Below, in pieces: positions 1 through 10,938 of a stretch of 64,000 bases of DNA. The translations under genes were made by a program, and so were the position numbers. The notes below the pieces were generated by a model. It saw only the letters and a program-made list of their open reading frames with translations. It did no database searches and was not told the DNA's origin. Location of the stretch: contig CM030852.1 of NCBI GenBank assembly GCA_018105865.1, positions 12,955,845 through 13,019,844 of the forward strand, read 5' to 3'. The stretch is from Metaphire vulgaris. Its lineage: Eukaryota; Annelida; Clitellata; Crassiclitellata; Megascolecidae. Position 1 is the first letter of the stretch; each line of letters starts with the position of its first letter.

Positions 1-330
1 GACACGCAATTCGAGGCAAAGATGCGTTACACTGTATTCGCAGCATTTTTCAATGCAATTCTTCTGCTGTTGTTGGCAGGCGTCGACTGCATGCAAATAG
101 TGCACGGAGAAATTGCTCCCGACTCGGACGAATACGAATACCATGATAGCTACGACGATGACCCATGTCAGGTCAACACGGAACTGACCAAAATCAGAGA
201 TGAACTGCGAGCGGTGAAATCTCTGGTGGAAGGACTTCGTAAGAAATTAGATCCAGACTTCAAAACGGCGGAAACTGATTCACAAACAGGTTTTGATTTT
301 AACAACGACTTTTTGGAAATAAGGTATACT

Positions 331-331
<1 letters not shown>

Positions 332-392
<61 letters not shown>
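332..392 (+). repeat. (TAA)n microsatellite in CTL-A intron 1
   Basis: About 60 bp of uninterrupted TAA units, followed by atgcacttctat. The same junction is found at LINE-like 3' ends near 44.5 and 49.3 kb, so this is probably a retroelement tail. The following ~90 bp contain gtccataaattacgtcacgc, also seen inverted at 49.1 kb. Confidence 0.85.
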
Positions 393-393
<1 letters not shown>

Positions 394-930
394 CACTTCT
401 ATGGGGTCGTCCATAAATTACGTCACGCGATTTTGCACTTTTTGATCCTCCATCGTAACGCGACGTAATAAAAAGTCTACTACTACAGTAAGTGATTTCA
501 TATCACGTCTGCCTAGAGCGAATATATTGACAATGTTGAATAATTGGCTGAAAAATGCGAAATCAATGTCATGTCCTTTATTCAACGATGATATTAAAAT
601 TGTGTGAAGTGAAACGTTGATGATTTCTCATTTAGCGGAACCGAGACCATGTCCAGAAGGATTTGAATATCTGTCAGAAACCCGCGGTTGCTACAAAGCG
701 ATAGAGGAAAACTAAAATGGTCGTCGGCGATGGAGAAATGCCAGAGTCTAAATGCTCACCTGATTTCAATCGACTCACGGGAAGAAAGTGAAGACGTGAC
801 GAAATATCTGATCAAACATTTTGCAGGTAGGTTCAGCAATACATGCAGGTGACCTAAACATAAACTGCCTAATTGTGCAAAATTTTAGAATATTATACAC
901 AATAGAAATATACATATAATTTTCTAGGTT

Positions 931-1075
931 CTTTCCCTTTATCCGGACCCCAGTAGAGGGATGGTGTGGTTGGATTAGGTTAGGGTCAGGGTTAAGTTAG
1001 GGTCAGGGTTAGGTTAGGGTCAGGTTCCCGACCGAACAGCCATTACACTTCACTGGGGCCCGGATAACGGGAAAG
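931..1075. mobile_element. Small inverted-repeat element with telomere-like core
   Basis: The ends are imperfect inverted repeats: ctttccctttatccgg at 931 and its counterpart ccggataacgggaaag at 1060-1075, each followed inward by a CCCCAGT-type motif. The interior (about 975-1025) is degenerate TTAGGG-like sequence. It lies in CTL-A intron 2. No clear target-site duplication was found. It may be a non-autonomous DNA element carrying telomere-like repeats. Confidence 0.5.
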
Positions 1076-1380
1076 TCATTCTCTAATATGCTTGGCCAAC
1101 GGTGCCTACATTGGACGAGATGCAGTTGTAATTTTACAATCGTTGCTAGGTAACATCATTTTATAATGGGCGGAGCCTGGTGAGACGACTTCGTTTTGTG
1201 ATTGTTTGACTGCACGTTGTTCTCCATAGCTTATAGTTTTCTAATTTTGTGTGTTATTTGTCCTCTCATGTTTCTCAATCCTCTCTTCACAGCCAGTGTT
1301 GCATACACTTCTCTCTGTCATGGAGATTAATTTAAGGTGCATAGCATAGCTGCTTATAGCTGTGGAAATATCCACCTTGT

Positions 1381-1725
1381 GACAGTGGCGTAGCCAGGAT
1401 TTCTGGAAGGGGAGTTGTTTTTGGTCATGATCAATTTCTGAAAAATGTTGACAAGCAAAAAGAAAGGTTATCCTCGTCTTTCCTCTTGTACTTTTTCCCC
1501 CTTTCAAATATGCTGACAATCAAAAAAAGGCGCTGCCTTACACCTTTGCATTTTATAACGTTTAGAAATTATTTTGGGCCGGAAGCCAAGCGGGGATTTT
1601 GACCCCCATAACCTCGTCCAAAAATTGAAAAAATGTATGAAACACATTTTAAAAATTTCGTGTGTCGTTCAACGGAAGCTCTTGTTGACCGAACAACCCC
1701 CTTTAATTAACGCCACTGGGGACTT
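1381..1725. repeat. Interspersed repeat with gtggcgtagccagg end
   Basis: Opens with cagtggcgtagccagg and ends near gccactgggg (~1712-1721), an arrangement shared by several hAT-like MITEs in this window. The interior carries the inverted form of the 'TTTTTTGCTTGTCA' core found in the repeats near 3.6, 8.9, 26.2, 31.5 and 57.9 kb. It sits in CTL-A intron 2. Confidence 0.45.
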
Positions 1726-2460
1726 GTGATATGCACCAAACGCTGAGAAGCTCTTGTTGTTACCGAACAACGCTTTTAATTAAGCGGCCATGTCTAGATC
1801 CACTGTTAAGTTTTCATCATTCCAATTTTACAGGGGGCCGCGGCTTCAGAGGCAGAAACAGATGCTATCGTCCTGGGCAGCCAAGCGGACATGCAGCCTT
1901 TTGGACGAGTGGTCAGCGCGTCAACATGTCCGACTGCAGCAGCGAATTCGTCTGGAAGACAGCCGCCGGGGTAGAGACTCCTCTTAACTACACCCAATGG
2001 TTGGCCGGAGAGCCCAACTGCTGGGAGGGAGACGAAAAATGCGTCGAAATACTCTTTGGCAGACGATCCGTCTGGAACGACGTAATGTGTTACGTTCGCG
2101 CCTGTCCTCTTTGTGAATACGACCTCAATTAATTATAGGTCTATGATCAAAAACATTGGAAACACGCATTAATGGTATTTATTCACACGCTACGAAGAGT
2201 TATCCAATCGTTTTGCCTGCTCGAGAAAAACATGTTTGAATCTTATTCACACGCTACCAGATGTTATTCCATAGTATGAATATCTAAGTAGGAAATATAG
2301 GAGGCGCTATATACAGATGCTAAATTATATTACATCGTTTACCTGCATGCTCATTTGCTGCAGAACGCTCGAGTATGTCATTATTTCATGTTACCTGCCT
2401 GAAACTGGTTTAACTATTAGTTTGAAATACGAAAGACAATAAAGCTGAACAAATTGCGGA

Positions 2461-3470
2461 TTGTATTTGTATTAATGACATTCAATGGCATTAATAAGCG
2501 TAGAGTCTTGTAAATTAATTTCAGTGACAATGCTTTCTGATTCAATTACATAAAAAAACCATGTTCCATGTTGGAGTATAAAGTATGCTGGAATTTTGAG
2601 GCACACAAAAACAACGATCAGATAATATATTCAAATAGGGTAAATCACTGACCCGATGTTATTTGGGAATATAACCGACGATTCATTAACCTACCAAAGA
2701 TACTTCGCCGTCGCAATTTTAATTAACATGGCTGCAACTGATGGTTAAACTGAGGCAAAACCCACATCAGATTCAATATCTGTGTAAGATTTATACATTT
2801 CGTTTATGGAATGCAATAGCTGTTCATGTTGAGATAGAGTGACAAACGAATCGACGACTCTTTCCGTGGCAGTGGTTGTTTTCTGCTACAACGTTAGATA
2901 GTGTATTGGGTCCATATTTTAAAGCTTGGAATGAAACTATCAAATTTGAAGTCAATAGTATGATCAAAATGATTATTAGTTCACGAGAACCAGAAAATTT
3001 AACAGATAACCTGCTCTGTTAATCACACTGTTACTATACGATGTTTGTATTTTTGAGGTATCTTCCACACTGCAACAATGAGGACATTCATGTACCTCCT
3101 AACCGAATATGAATGAATCTCATTGCTAAACAAAGTTGATTATTGCTAATCAACGACAATGTTGCCTATTTGCTGATAAATAAGATGATCGCAAAATGAT
3201 TAGTTCACAAGCATCTGTATATAATAAGCAAAACCAACATCTGTATAAAAATCCAAATGGAGGAGACGAAGTGTTTCTCACATGACTCTGCATACTGCGT
3301 CGTTACTATTTGCTATTGTAAAAATGTTATAGTCCTGGCTTGAGCTGGCATTCAGCTGTAATTAAAAACATGATGTCTGAAAGCCTTTGACAAACATCCT
3401 CTATTATCTGTTTTGAACAGTACGGGTCTAGGGATCAACATGCAAGTTACTTACTTGGCATCAACAGTTA
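2461..3470. other. Intergenic, duplicated CTL flank
   Basis: No gene seen. Roughly 2760-3180 is similar to 20590-21020 upstream of CTL-C (shared tracts such as gagtgacaaacgaatcgacga), and 3190-3470 matches 22070-22360. The segment therefore belongs to the unit that was duplicated with the lectin genes. Confidence 0.6.
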
Positions 3471-3478
3471 ATCTGGTA

Positions 3479-3771
3479 CAGGGGCTTAGCGAAGGGGGCA
3501 GGTGGAGGCATATGCCCCCGGGCGCCGAGATGAAGGGGCGCCAAAATCGGGTTTTGGGGGTAAGTTGAACAGTCAAATACATAATAAATAAGAAGAAAGA
3601 AATGTGGTGACCATTTTTGCTCGTCAGGAGTATAAGGAGAGGGGCGCAGTAGAGAGATGAGGGGAAGGGCCCGAGAGAACGATGTGACGACCTTTTTTTG
3701 TTCGTCTTCAATGTTGGGGCGCCAACGGTATACATTGCCCCCGGGCGCCGGATACCCTCGCTACGCCTCTG
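3479..3771. mobile_element. hAT-type MITE (293 bp)
   Basis: Terminal inverted repeats are caggggcttagcgaagg (left) and, read from the right end, cagaggcgtagcgagg. Flanking 8-bp duplications are atctggta (3471-3478) and acctggta (3772-3779). The orthologous empty site is visible upstream of CTL-C (about 22361, acctggta followed by aaatatt) and in inverted form upstream of CTL-D. This supports an insertion upstream of CTL-B after the duplication. An 8-bp TSD with CAG-type termini is characteristic of the hAT superfamily. Confidence 0.8.
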
Positions 3772-3987
3772 ACCTGGTAGAATATTCAACATGTGTTGCG
3801 TCATACGGTGCCTTCAAGGTTTGAGATAATTTACCGCTTAGTAATTGGAACCGAGTTCTCCGATGACTCATTGGCACTTCGATTCAACTATACCACACCC
3901 TGTCTGTGGGAATTTAGTCGACCAGGCCAATCGCTTATCTACAACAAACTCGCTAGCATCCAGGTTACTCAATCTGGTGGTGATCGC

Positions 3988-3995
3988 TATAAGTA
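3988..3995 (+). promoter_or_regulatory. Candidate TATA box of CTL-B
   Basis: TATAAGTA lies about 90 bp upstream of the CTL-B ATG. The same octamer occurs at the equivalent place upstream of CTL-C and, inverted, of CTL-D, within a strongly conserved upstream block. Confidence 0.5.
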
Positions 3996-4084
3996 CGCCT
4001 ACATGCTTTCGCAGATGTCAAAAGCCAACGAGCATTCTCTTAGCGAGGACAGACTGTATTGCCAGCATTATAAGTTGGAGCATA

Positions 4085-4764
4085 ATGCGTTTTAGAGTGT
4101 CAATTCTTCTGCTATTGGCGTGCGTTAACTGCGTCATAAGAGTCGAAGCAAGTCAACCTTATAGATGGGATCTATACGAATATAATGGCATTTTCGACGA
4201 AGACCGGTGTTCAGAAGTAACTGAGATCAGAGATGATATCCGCGCCCTGAAATCTCTGGTGGAAGGTCTTCGTCAGAAATTAGATCCGGACTATAAGCCG
4301 CCTGTAAACGAGGATCAAAAAGGTTCTACATTCGATCATCGAATTTGTATTGCCGCTGTAAATATTTCTCATGCAATGACAATTTAATAACTATTATTAG
4401 TACTGATTGTAGCAATTTAGACCAATCAGCTATTGAATGATCTACTGTACTATATCCTACAATTGGCATTGATATTAGACATTTTAAAGTGAAATGTTGG
4501 CATGTTCTCATTTTTCAGACGCGGTGCAATGTTCAGAAGGATTTGAGTATCTGACAGAAGCCCAAGGTTGCTACAAAGTGATTATGGAAAGATATGAATG
4601 GTCTTCGGCGATGGAGAAATGCCAGAGTCTAAATGCGAATCTGATTTCAATCGATTCACGGGAAGAAAGTGAAGCCGTGACGAAATATCTGATCAAACAA
4701 TTTGCAAGTAAGTTCAGTTATACATCCAGCCAACGCATCCAGAAACAATCTAGAAGTACATCGC

Positions 4765-4857
<93 letters not shown>

Positions 4858-5036
4858 GTGACAGTGACAGGCATGGTGGAGGGTAAAAGATCAAGAGGAA
4901 AACAAAGATCAAAATATACAGACAGAATGAGAGAGGAAATGGGGATAGGAAATAACATCGAACTCCTGAGGAACACTAGAGATCGAGAAAAGTGGAAGTC
5001 CATGGCCCCCGACGCAGCAATGCATGGCACCTGAAA

Positions 5037-5086
<50 letters not shown>

Positions 5087-5347
5087 TCATTTTAGGTGGT
5101 TTTGGAGGCTAATTAAGCCTGTGTGAAAACCACTGTAGTAACTCTCCACATTCAATAGCCAAGTTTTCCCAGATAACCTTTGAATCCGTTTACTTTATCA
5201 ACTGTCACTCCAACCTCGTCCTAACTGTTCCATTTGTCCACAACCCTTGAACTAAAAAAATATACAACTATATATAAAGCCTACAGTACATCCAGGCTCC
5301 AGCCAACGCATCCAGAAGCAATCTAACAGAACTGCGTTATACTCTCA

Positions 5348-5404
<57 letters not shown>

Positions 5405-5579
5405 TAATAATAATACGAAGTGAATGAGGCCAAATCTAACATCTCGCATGGTTTTTAGAATATTCGGCACACTCCGTTTGACACGAATTATATTTGTATC
5501 AAATTCAATGAAAATATTCTACTTCAATTCAACTGATGATGATGATGAGATGATGATAATGATAATGATGATGATGATG

Positions 5580-5626
<47 letters not shown>

Positions 5627-6181
5627 GCTGATCATGGTCATGATGATAATCATGATGATCATGATCATGATAATCATGATGGTGATGCTATAGATATTTC
5701 GTCTTACTTACTTACTTACTCAAGTTGTTAATAAATTCATTGGACAGGACGCAGAGCCAGAATCAGGTGTCCTCGCTTGTGGCATCCATCGGATAATACA
5801 GCATTTTGGACGAGCGGTCAACTCGCTAACATTTCCGACTGTAGCAGCGAATTCGTCTGGAAGACATCCGCCGAGGAAGAGGCCCCTTTGAATTACACCC
5901 AATGGGCAGACGGAGAACCTAATTGCTACGGAGGAAAGGAACAATGCGCGGAAATAATTGTGAACAGCCAATCCTTCTGGAACGATGTAGCGTGCGACCT
6001 TAAACATTGCCCCATTTGCGAATACGCCCTCAAATCTGGAGCGTCGACGACAGAAACTCCGGAACCCGGAGTTTCTGTCGTCAACGCTCCGAGGCCGGGT
6101 CCCTTGGAAAAGCAGACACCGGCCCCTGATGAATCTTCAGGCGTTGGAGAAATGTCTAAGAAAACAAATGATAATGAATAG
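4085..6181 (+). CDS. CTL-B: secreted mannose-type C-type lectin, three exons, 286 aa
   Basis: Inferred exons are 4085-4322, 4519-4707 and 5748-6181 (861 nt, in frame, GT-AG, phase 1 junctions). The ATG at 4085 opens the signal peptide MRFRVSILLLLACVNC, with likely cleavage near VEA|S. An acidic Tyr/Asp stretch (WDLYEYNG, FDEDRC) and a short heptad coiled coil (RDDIRALKSLVEGLRQKL) follow, suggesting disulphide-linked or coiled-coil oligomers as in collectins. The CTLD (about residues 82-235) has CSEGFEYL, CYKV, W..AMEKCQSLNANLISIDS, FWTSG, FVWKT, LNYTQWADGEPN, FWNDVAC and CEYAL. EPN and WND are the usual determinants of Ca2+-dependent mannose-type binding. A ~50-residue Thr/Pro/Ser-rich tail follows. 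A 25-bp palindrome in exon 3 (6038-6090) encodes part of that tail. It is the only lectin here with all exons open. Confidence 0.85.
4765..4857 (+). repeat. (AAT)n microsatellite in CTL-B intron 2
   Basis: About 93 bp of pure AAT units immediately upstream of a LINE ORF fragment. Long poly-Ile, poly-Asn or poly-Tyr reading frames here are artefacts of the repeat. Confidence 0.9.
4873..5085 (+). mobile_element. LINE 3' end: reverse-transcriptase C-terminal tail plus (AAT)n
   Basis: 4873-5034 translates to a typical C-terminal tail of a non-LTR reverse-transcriptase ORF: GKRSRGKQRSKYTDRMREE, then LLRNTRDREKWKSM, ending MHGT-stop. An (AAT)n tail follows directly at about 5037-5085. It is strongly 5' truncated and lies in CTL-B intron 2. 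The subfamily is unclear. Confidence 0.75.
5348..5415 (+). repeat. (AAT)n microsatellite
   Basis: A third AAT array in CTL-B intron 2. Its flank (ccaacgcatccagaa...aactgcgttatactctcag) recurs in CTL-C intron 2, where the array is much shorter (~23371). Confidence 0.9.
5538..5690 (+). repeat. (GAT)n/(ATT)n and TCATGATGAT-rich tract
   Basis: GAT units pass into about 48 bp of ATT and then into catgatgat-type repeats. The homologous intron position in CTL-C and, inverted, in CTL-D carries different trinucleotide arrays, so the site is a recurrent microsatellite. Confidence 0.85.
6038..6090. repeat. 25-bp near-perfect palindrome inside CTL-B exon 3
   Basis: Arms 6038-6062 and 6066-6090 are reverse complements with one mismatch and a 3-bp loop. 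CTL-C and CTL-D lack the second arm at the same position, so it arose in CTL-B as a local inverted duplication. The length keeps the reading frame. Confidence 0.85.
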
Positions 6182-7085
6182 AAGTACTGGTAATGATAAT
6201 AGAGTAGCGACAAGTTTTCTTTTGCTTATCAAGACTTTTGGATGTCATATCGGCGCGCAAACATGCATTACTTAGCAGCTCCGGGAGTCCGAGGTCCCAG
6301 TTCCCACTACGCCACTGGTCAATCACTGGACAGCCTTTCTAACTGGCTTTTATTTAGTACGATACTGACGTAAGCTTACTTCAGCAACCTCCCGCCAGTA
6401 GTACTGGATTGCATCAGAAAATGATTCTATAAACTCTAGATTACGTGTGTGTGTAAAATTTTCATGGTCATATTAGTGTTCAGGACACCAGCAGATACTA
6501 CAGATTACAGTAAGTCCTTTTAAAGTCAGCAACATTTTCATTGTTGACCAGTGTAATATTCGGTTGCAAGTCCATTCAGTCATAAATATTGTGTGATGGT
6601 ATATTTATTGCGGAACTGCCGGACCCATACAAATCGGGTCCCTGAGCATTTACCCCTGACCACTCGTTCTTGGATGGCGTGCCTCAAATAGGTCTGGGAG
6701 CGAAATCAATATAGCAACATGCATCATTCGTAATCACACGCTTTCAATTGCTTTGCCTGTTACAGAACGCTTTCGTATGTGACTATTTCATATAATCTCA
6801 CTGAAATTATTACTTTTCTATCTTCGTTTGAAATATGAAAGACAATCGAACTGAAACATTGTGTTTGTATTAATGACTCTCTTAGGGTAGCCAAACCACT
6901 CAACGCTACTGCCTAATCTGATGGTTGTACTGAGGCAAAAATTCACATCAGACCCAATATGTAGGCCTATGCAAGATTTATTTGTTTCGTTTGCGAAATA
7001 CAATAATAACTGTTGAGATAGACCAAGAGACGAATCGACGAGTTTTTCGTGCCAGTGGGTAGTTTCTGATACAATTCTGGGTAAA

Positions 7086-7105
7086 TTATGATGATGATGA
7101 TGATG

Positions 7106-7152
<47 letters not shown>
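7086..7152. repeat. (GAT)n/(ATT)n microsatellite
   Basis: About 67 bp of GAT then ATT units. The MITE at 7153 inserted into it, and ATT units resume at 7326. Confidence 0.9.
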
Positions 7153-7325
7153 CAGGGTGCGATTTGTGACCTGGAGCAGTGGGGGGAGGAGAATACATCG
7201 AGCTTGGGGGATGTAGTTGTTGGGGAAGTGCAGCAGTGGGGAGATGTAGTGGTGGGGGATGTAGCAGAAGGGGGATGCAGTTGGGCAGTGGGGGAATCCC
7301 CCTTCCCTCTACAAATCGCGCCCTG
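7153..7325. mobile_element. hAT-like MITE (173 bp) inside an ATT microsatellite
   Basis: 15-bp terminal inverted repeats: cagggtgcgatttgt at 7153-7167 and acaaatcgcgccctg at 7311-7325, one mismatch. The flanks are attattat on both sides, consistent with an 8-bp TSD but uninformative inside a repeat. The interior is G-rich (gggggatgtag units). Confidence 0.7.
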
Positions 7326-7356
7326 ATTATTATTATTATTAATTATTATTATCACT

Positions 7357-7357
7357 G

Positions 7358-7409
<52 letters not shown>

Positions 7410-7412
7410 AAA
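7357..7412. repeat. (CAT)n microsatellite
   Basis: About 55 bp of CAT units, then caacaacaac and gtcatcatcatc variants. Confidence 0.9.
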
Positions 7413-7490
7413 CAACAACAACATTGTCATCGTCGTCATCATCATCATCACCACATTTTGTTTGAGAACTTAGTCGGTGTCTGCCTCTAA

Positions 7491-8327
7491 TCGTTTCGCT
7501 TATAGCATTGTCATTTTCAAATGTTCAGCAACAATCGGCTGACATACACTGTACGTTGCAACTAATTGTCTAGAGTCATAGCTTTTATGATACATTTTCT
7601 GAATAAACTCGCAATTTCTTTTTGTCAGATTAGATTAGTTTGGAAGATACTTAACTAAATATAGGAGTATCCAGAACAATCTCTATGGTCACTGATCTAT
7701 GCCCACCAGCAAGAAATCTGCTTCTGCCATTGGCGTCTATTAATAGACAACAATGGTTTCTATGGTTTCTGCCCACCAGTGGGCGGAGCAACCGGACCTT
7801 GTTGGTAAACACTCGATACCCTATTTTATAATAGTATTTGTCGACAATTTTATCCCTGCTTATTCACGAGCTGTCCGCCTAGGTCAAATCCATCATTGGC
7901 CAACTAACTGGGTTAGAAGATGGGGTCCTGGAACTCAGTGACTTCTCGGGGACTGGATATCTTTGACCTAAGCGGCCCATTGGTCACACGGGTTCAAGTT
8001 GGTTGTTAAGCGATGGTCCAGTTTGGATCCATTTTATCAGACAAGATAATAAATACATTACGACAAGTTACTACAACCACACTGTCTGTGCAGCTTAGGC
8101 GATGATAAAAATGATTTACCATCCTGAGACCATGAAAATGTATTGTGCCGTTAAATATTCAGAATGCACCTAAAATCCGCTGCACGTATAACCATATCAG
8201 TGGTTTTTTTGGTGTTGGCGATCCAGGTTGTGCAAACCCATTTTCCAACTGGTTAACTGGCCAAGTTACACTGGACAGCAAACAACGTCACACGCGACAA
8301 AGGTGCGTTTGAGAAATGCATTGTGGT
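7491..8327. other. Intergenic, no gene recognised
   Basis: No coding sequence that I trust. Several tens of bases near 8280-8320 resemble the PL 3' flanks at 38.0 and 49.1 kb (gcgtttgacaaatg-type), so the PL1 duplication unit probably begins about here. Confidence 0.4.
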
Positions 8328-8396
8328 TCCAACACAGGGCAGTCCCTACTGAACCACTCTAAACCTTGTTATGTTATATTATTATATTATTATATT
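8328..8396 (+). mobile_element. LINE 3' terminus
   Basis: The stretch ggttccaacacagggcag, followed by a tcc(c)tactgaaccact-type motif and an ATT-rich tail, matches the 3' end of the LINE at 51.5-52.25 kb and the fragment at 59.05 kb. Only the terminal ~70 bp is present. Confidence 0.6.
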
Positions 8397-8729
8397 TCAT
8401 GACACAACGCAGCCATATAGATCTTGTAATAATATAATCGAAAAGCGCATTATTGACAGCGATCGAGTGATTAAATATGGGTTTAACATAAGATGGTTTA
8501 ATCTATCAATTAGCTGACTATCCTTTCCATTGTCATTACTATGTTTGTCGTAACCAAACAACAGCATAAATTTGACATTCGATATGCAAACATCCTTAGA
8601 ACATTTAACTATTCAGGATATAAGCCTATACATTCTTATCGATGGCTATATTCAATGGCTAAATACATGTTCCACGTGAAAAGGCAATTACACGTCATAA
8701 ATGTTTTACAGCTCTGAATACAGTTATGT

Positions 8730-8965
8730 CTCCGATCAGGGATATTTTTGCACCCCCTAACGCCCCCAACACCTCCAAATTTGAGTTCGACACCCCCAAA
8801 AATTTTAACGTGACACACCCTCCCCCAACACCCCCAAAAATTTGGTAATGTACACATCCTGCCTTGGACGACCTTTTTTGCTCGTCAGCCGTTTTTCGGG
8901 AAGAGACTTCAAAATTTCGACACCTCCAGATTTTCCCGACACACCAAATTAAAAATCCTAGAAAT
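8730..8965. repeat. C-rich interspersed repeat with TTTTTTGCTCGTCA core
   Basis: Runs of acacccccaaaaatttt are followed by gacgaccttttttgctcgtc, a core shared by several otherwise different repeats in this window. Ends and target duplication are not clear. Confidence 0.45.
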
Positions 8966-8988
8966 AACATTGTCTCCGATGCGTGACA

Positions 8989-8990
<2 letters not shown>

Positions 8991-9042
<52 letters not shown>
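8991..9042. repeat. (TA)n microsatellite
   Basis: About 52 bp of pure TA in the PL1 3' flank. Confidence 0.9.
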
Positions 9043-9047
<5 letters not shown>

Positions 9048-9275
9048 CGTGTGATAAAATTCATGCATTCGTTTTATCCATGAGAATTTTCTCGCCAAGT
9101 TAAAGACATGTCTAACATTCGTGAACATTTTCAAGATGACTGTAACTTGAATATTCCGATGTTCAACTGGACAATCCCTAAGCATCGCCACGAAACAGTG
9201 TGCATCGTAGAATGATTATATAACGTGGCGCATCACTGCTGTCTTCTATGTCAGGATTATGATCAATGGAGAAAT

Positions 9276-10831
9276 CTATTGCAAGAGGAAAGTGTAGATT
9301 TGCCGGACATTACTGTAGAATAAATTATAGAAATGAGCGAATAGTTGATAATTTTCGCTGTCGTAAGACTGCAAAATTGACCATGATAACATGATTGGCT
9401 GGTCTGGACCTTGTCTTAACTTCAGCCTAATTTTTTCTGCAAACGGATTATCGGAAGCCGATGGAGCAAGGCACAGTTTGTCGGTTGAATCTTCGTTACA
9501 TTCGAACGTATAACGAACTCGATCAGCTGCGTTCGATAGAAACTCGTCTGCCAAATGCTCATCCGAAGCGCTGTATTCTACTGCTAAGTGCTTGGCGATC
9601 TTGCTCCTGCGTTCAATGGTTAGCTTGAATATATGAAAATCATCGTATTTGTCTCTAGGATGACTAATAATGAAGAACGAAAAGCGTTTTGCATTCGTTG
9701 ACGTAACTTTATATTCAGCTGTTCCGTTCACGTCGCCACCGGATTCTACGCTGATATCATTCATTTCACTCAGCCCCAACTCAACATAGTCAAAACCAGT
9801 CCAGCCATGATCGTAATATACGAAAGAAAGGAGATAATGACCAAATGGTGTTGCAAGTTTAAAGTCAATAGACTTCATAGATATTTTGCGAATGATTGTC
9901 CCGTCTATGCTGCAGACGTAAAGGTCATTGTGTGGGTCGGTTATTAGAACGTTCCCGTCGTCTGAAATCGACACTGAATGTAAGTCTTCATCCAAAGAAC
10001 AAGGGAACTTTCTTGTCAAATGATCTTCCCATTTTATCTGCCAGACACCGGTTGAAAGACTGAGAAAGAAGAGGCTCTCCGTCTTTTTGTTCCATGTCAA
10101 GTCACATGGATCGCTGATTCCGTCCGTGTTTATTATCAAGACAACGTTGAAGGGATATCTGTTTTCATAGATGCGAATATGCGGCGAAATATACGAAAAC
10201 TGAAAACCAAAATGATCCGTGGCCCAATCGGCGCAGAAAACGGCGACAAACTGTTCGAATTTAGCCATCGAGAAAATTTCACATTGAAATACATCAACAA
10301 TCGAGATTACTCCAAATTGTTCTGAAAGAAACCGTAACACTACTACTTTTCTAATAATGCATTACAGTATATCGACATGCGGTGTTCAGATCATAATGCA
10401 TTCATAATCCCAAACCTCATATATTCAGAAACTAAAGTACGCAAGCGACAGCTGCGTTTGTTCCACTCGGAGATGTGCTTTCGATTGGATATTGTGTGTG
10501 TGTGTCAACCAAGATTTCAGACTTTGTTAAATTATTTATATGTGAAGTTAATTGTTCCAGAAGAAACAATTACATTTCTCCGAATGTCGTCTGTATTGGA
10601 AGGCTATAGCATTATATTTCAAATAGCCAGCGATGGGTTTACTGTGTCTAGAAAATTAATAATTTGGCGAATAAATTGCATTTCTATCTTGCTTAGTCTT
10701 GACTTACTTTTCTCCAGCGATATCACTTCATATTCTGTGTCGGTGGCTTTGTCGTGATATTTCGAAGCAAACGATTGATCCAAATCGACGACCAACAGAA
10801 GAATCATCGTAAGAACGAAAAAAGACGACAT
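9276..10831 (-). CDS. PL1: secreted protein of an unrecognised two-exon family (389 aa), intact
   Basis: Inferred exons are 10831-10708 and 10321-9276 (1170 nt, in frame; donor gtaagt, acceptor tttctttcag). Exon 1 encodes the signal peptide MSSFFVLTMILLLVVDLDQS with likely cleavage near FAS, then an acidic Tyr-containing stalk (KYHDKATDTEYEVISLEK). Exon 2 is one ~348-codon exon holding the rest of the protein. It shows strand-turn-strand units suggestive of a beta-propeller: a W.KKTESLFFLSLSTGVWQI unit, then an NDLYVCSIDGTIIRKISMK unit after DDGNVLI, which resembles NHL or WD-like blades. I recognise no named family, so the propeller call is inference. This is the most divergent full-length copy. 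The start is chosen because MSSFF and its promoter are conserved across copies. Confidence 0.8.
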
Positions 10832-10928
10832 TTTGACGGAAGCGATTTAACTGAACTTTCAACTGCGCTTAGTCGAGGTTTCACTCAGTCGCCGTTTCAC
10901 AAACTAACAGGCAAACTTATTCTGCTCA

Positions 10929-10938
10929 ATATTTATTC
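10929..10938 (-). promoter_or_regulatory. Candidate TATA element of PL1
   Basis: AATAAATATT (on -) lies about 100 bp upstream of the PL1 ATG. Matching elements occur at 14126-14135 (PL2), 44061-44070 (PL6) and 52501-52510 (PL8), each 100-115 bp upstream of its ATG. A conserved gtgaaacggcgactgagtga-type block lies between, probably spanning the transcription start. Confidence 0.55.

Larger units (their letters stand above)
22..2132 (+). pseudogene. CTL-A: secreted C-type lectin, three exons, frameshifted in exon 2
   Basis: Inferred exons are 22-289, 636-826 and 1834-2132, with GT-AG junctions in phase 1. Exon 1 encodes a signal peptide (MRYTVFAAFFNAILLLLLAG), an acidic Tyr-rich stretch (DSDEYEYHDSYDDD), one Cys and a short heptad segment (RDELRAVKSLVEGLRKKL). 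Exons 2 and 3 encode a long-form CTLD: CPEGFEYL, the W..C..LNAHLISID helix region, FWTSG, FVWKT, EPN (mannose-type Ca2+ site), WND and a final CEY. Exon 2 lacks one base relative to CTL-B and CTL-C, which puts an in-frame TAA at 713-715, between the CYK and WSSAMEKC motifs. Everything else is preserved, so this is either a young pseudogene or a sequencing error. Unlike CTL-B it stops directly after the CTLD. A possible AATAAA polyadenylation signal lies at 2438-2443. The 5' UTR is off the window. Confidence 0.75.

Noticed and set aside
3845..4084. In-frame extension of CTL-B (and 22425-22661 for CTL-C) upstream of the signal peptide
   Set aside because: It begins at a TTG, would bury the signal peptide, and overlaps the candidate TATA box; the ATG at 4085 directly opens a good signal sequence.
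4764..5090. Long poly-Tyr, poly-Ile and poly-Leu reading frames on both strands
   Set aside because: They are translations of AAT/TTA microsatellites without codon structure or conserved flanks.
7179..7490. His-rich and Gly-rich 103-codon frame
   Set aside because: It spans a MITE interior and a (CAT)n microsatellite.
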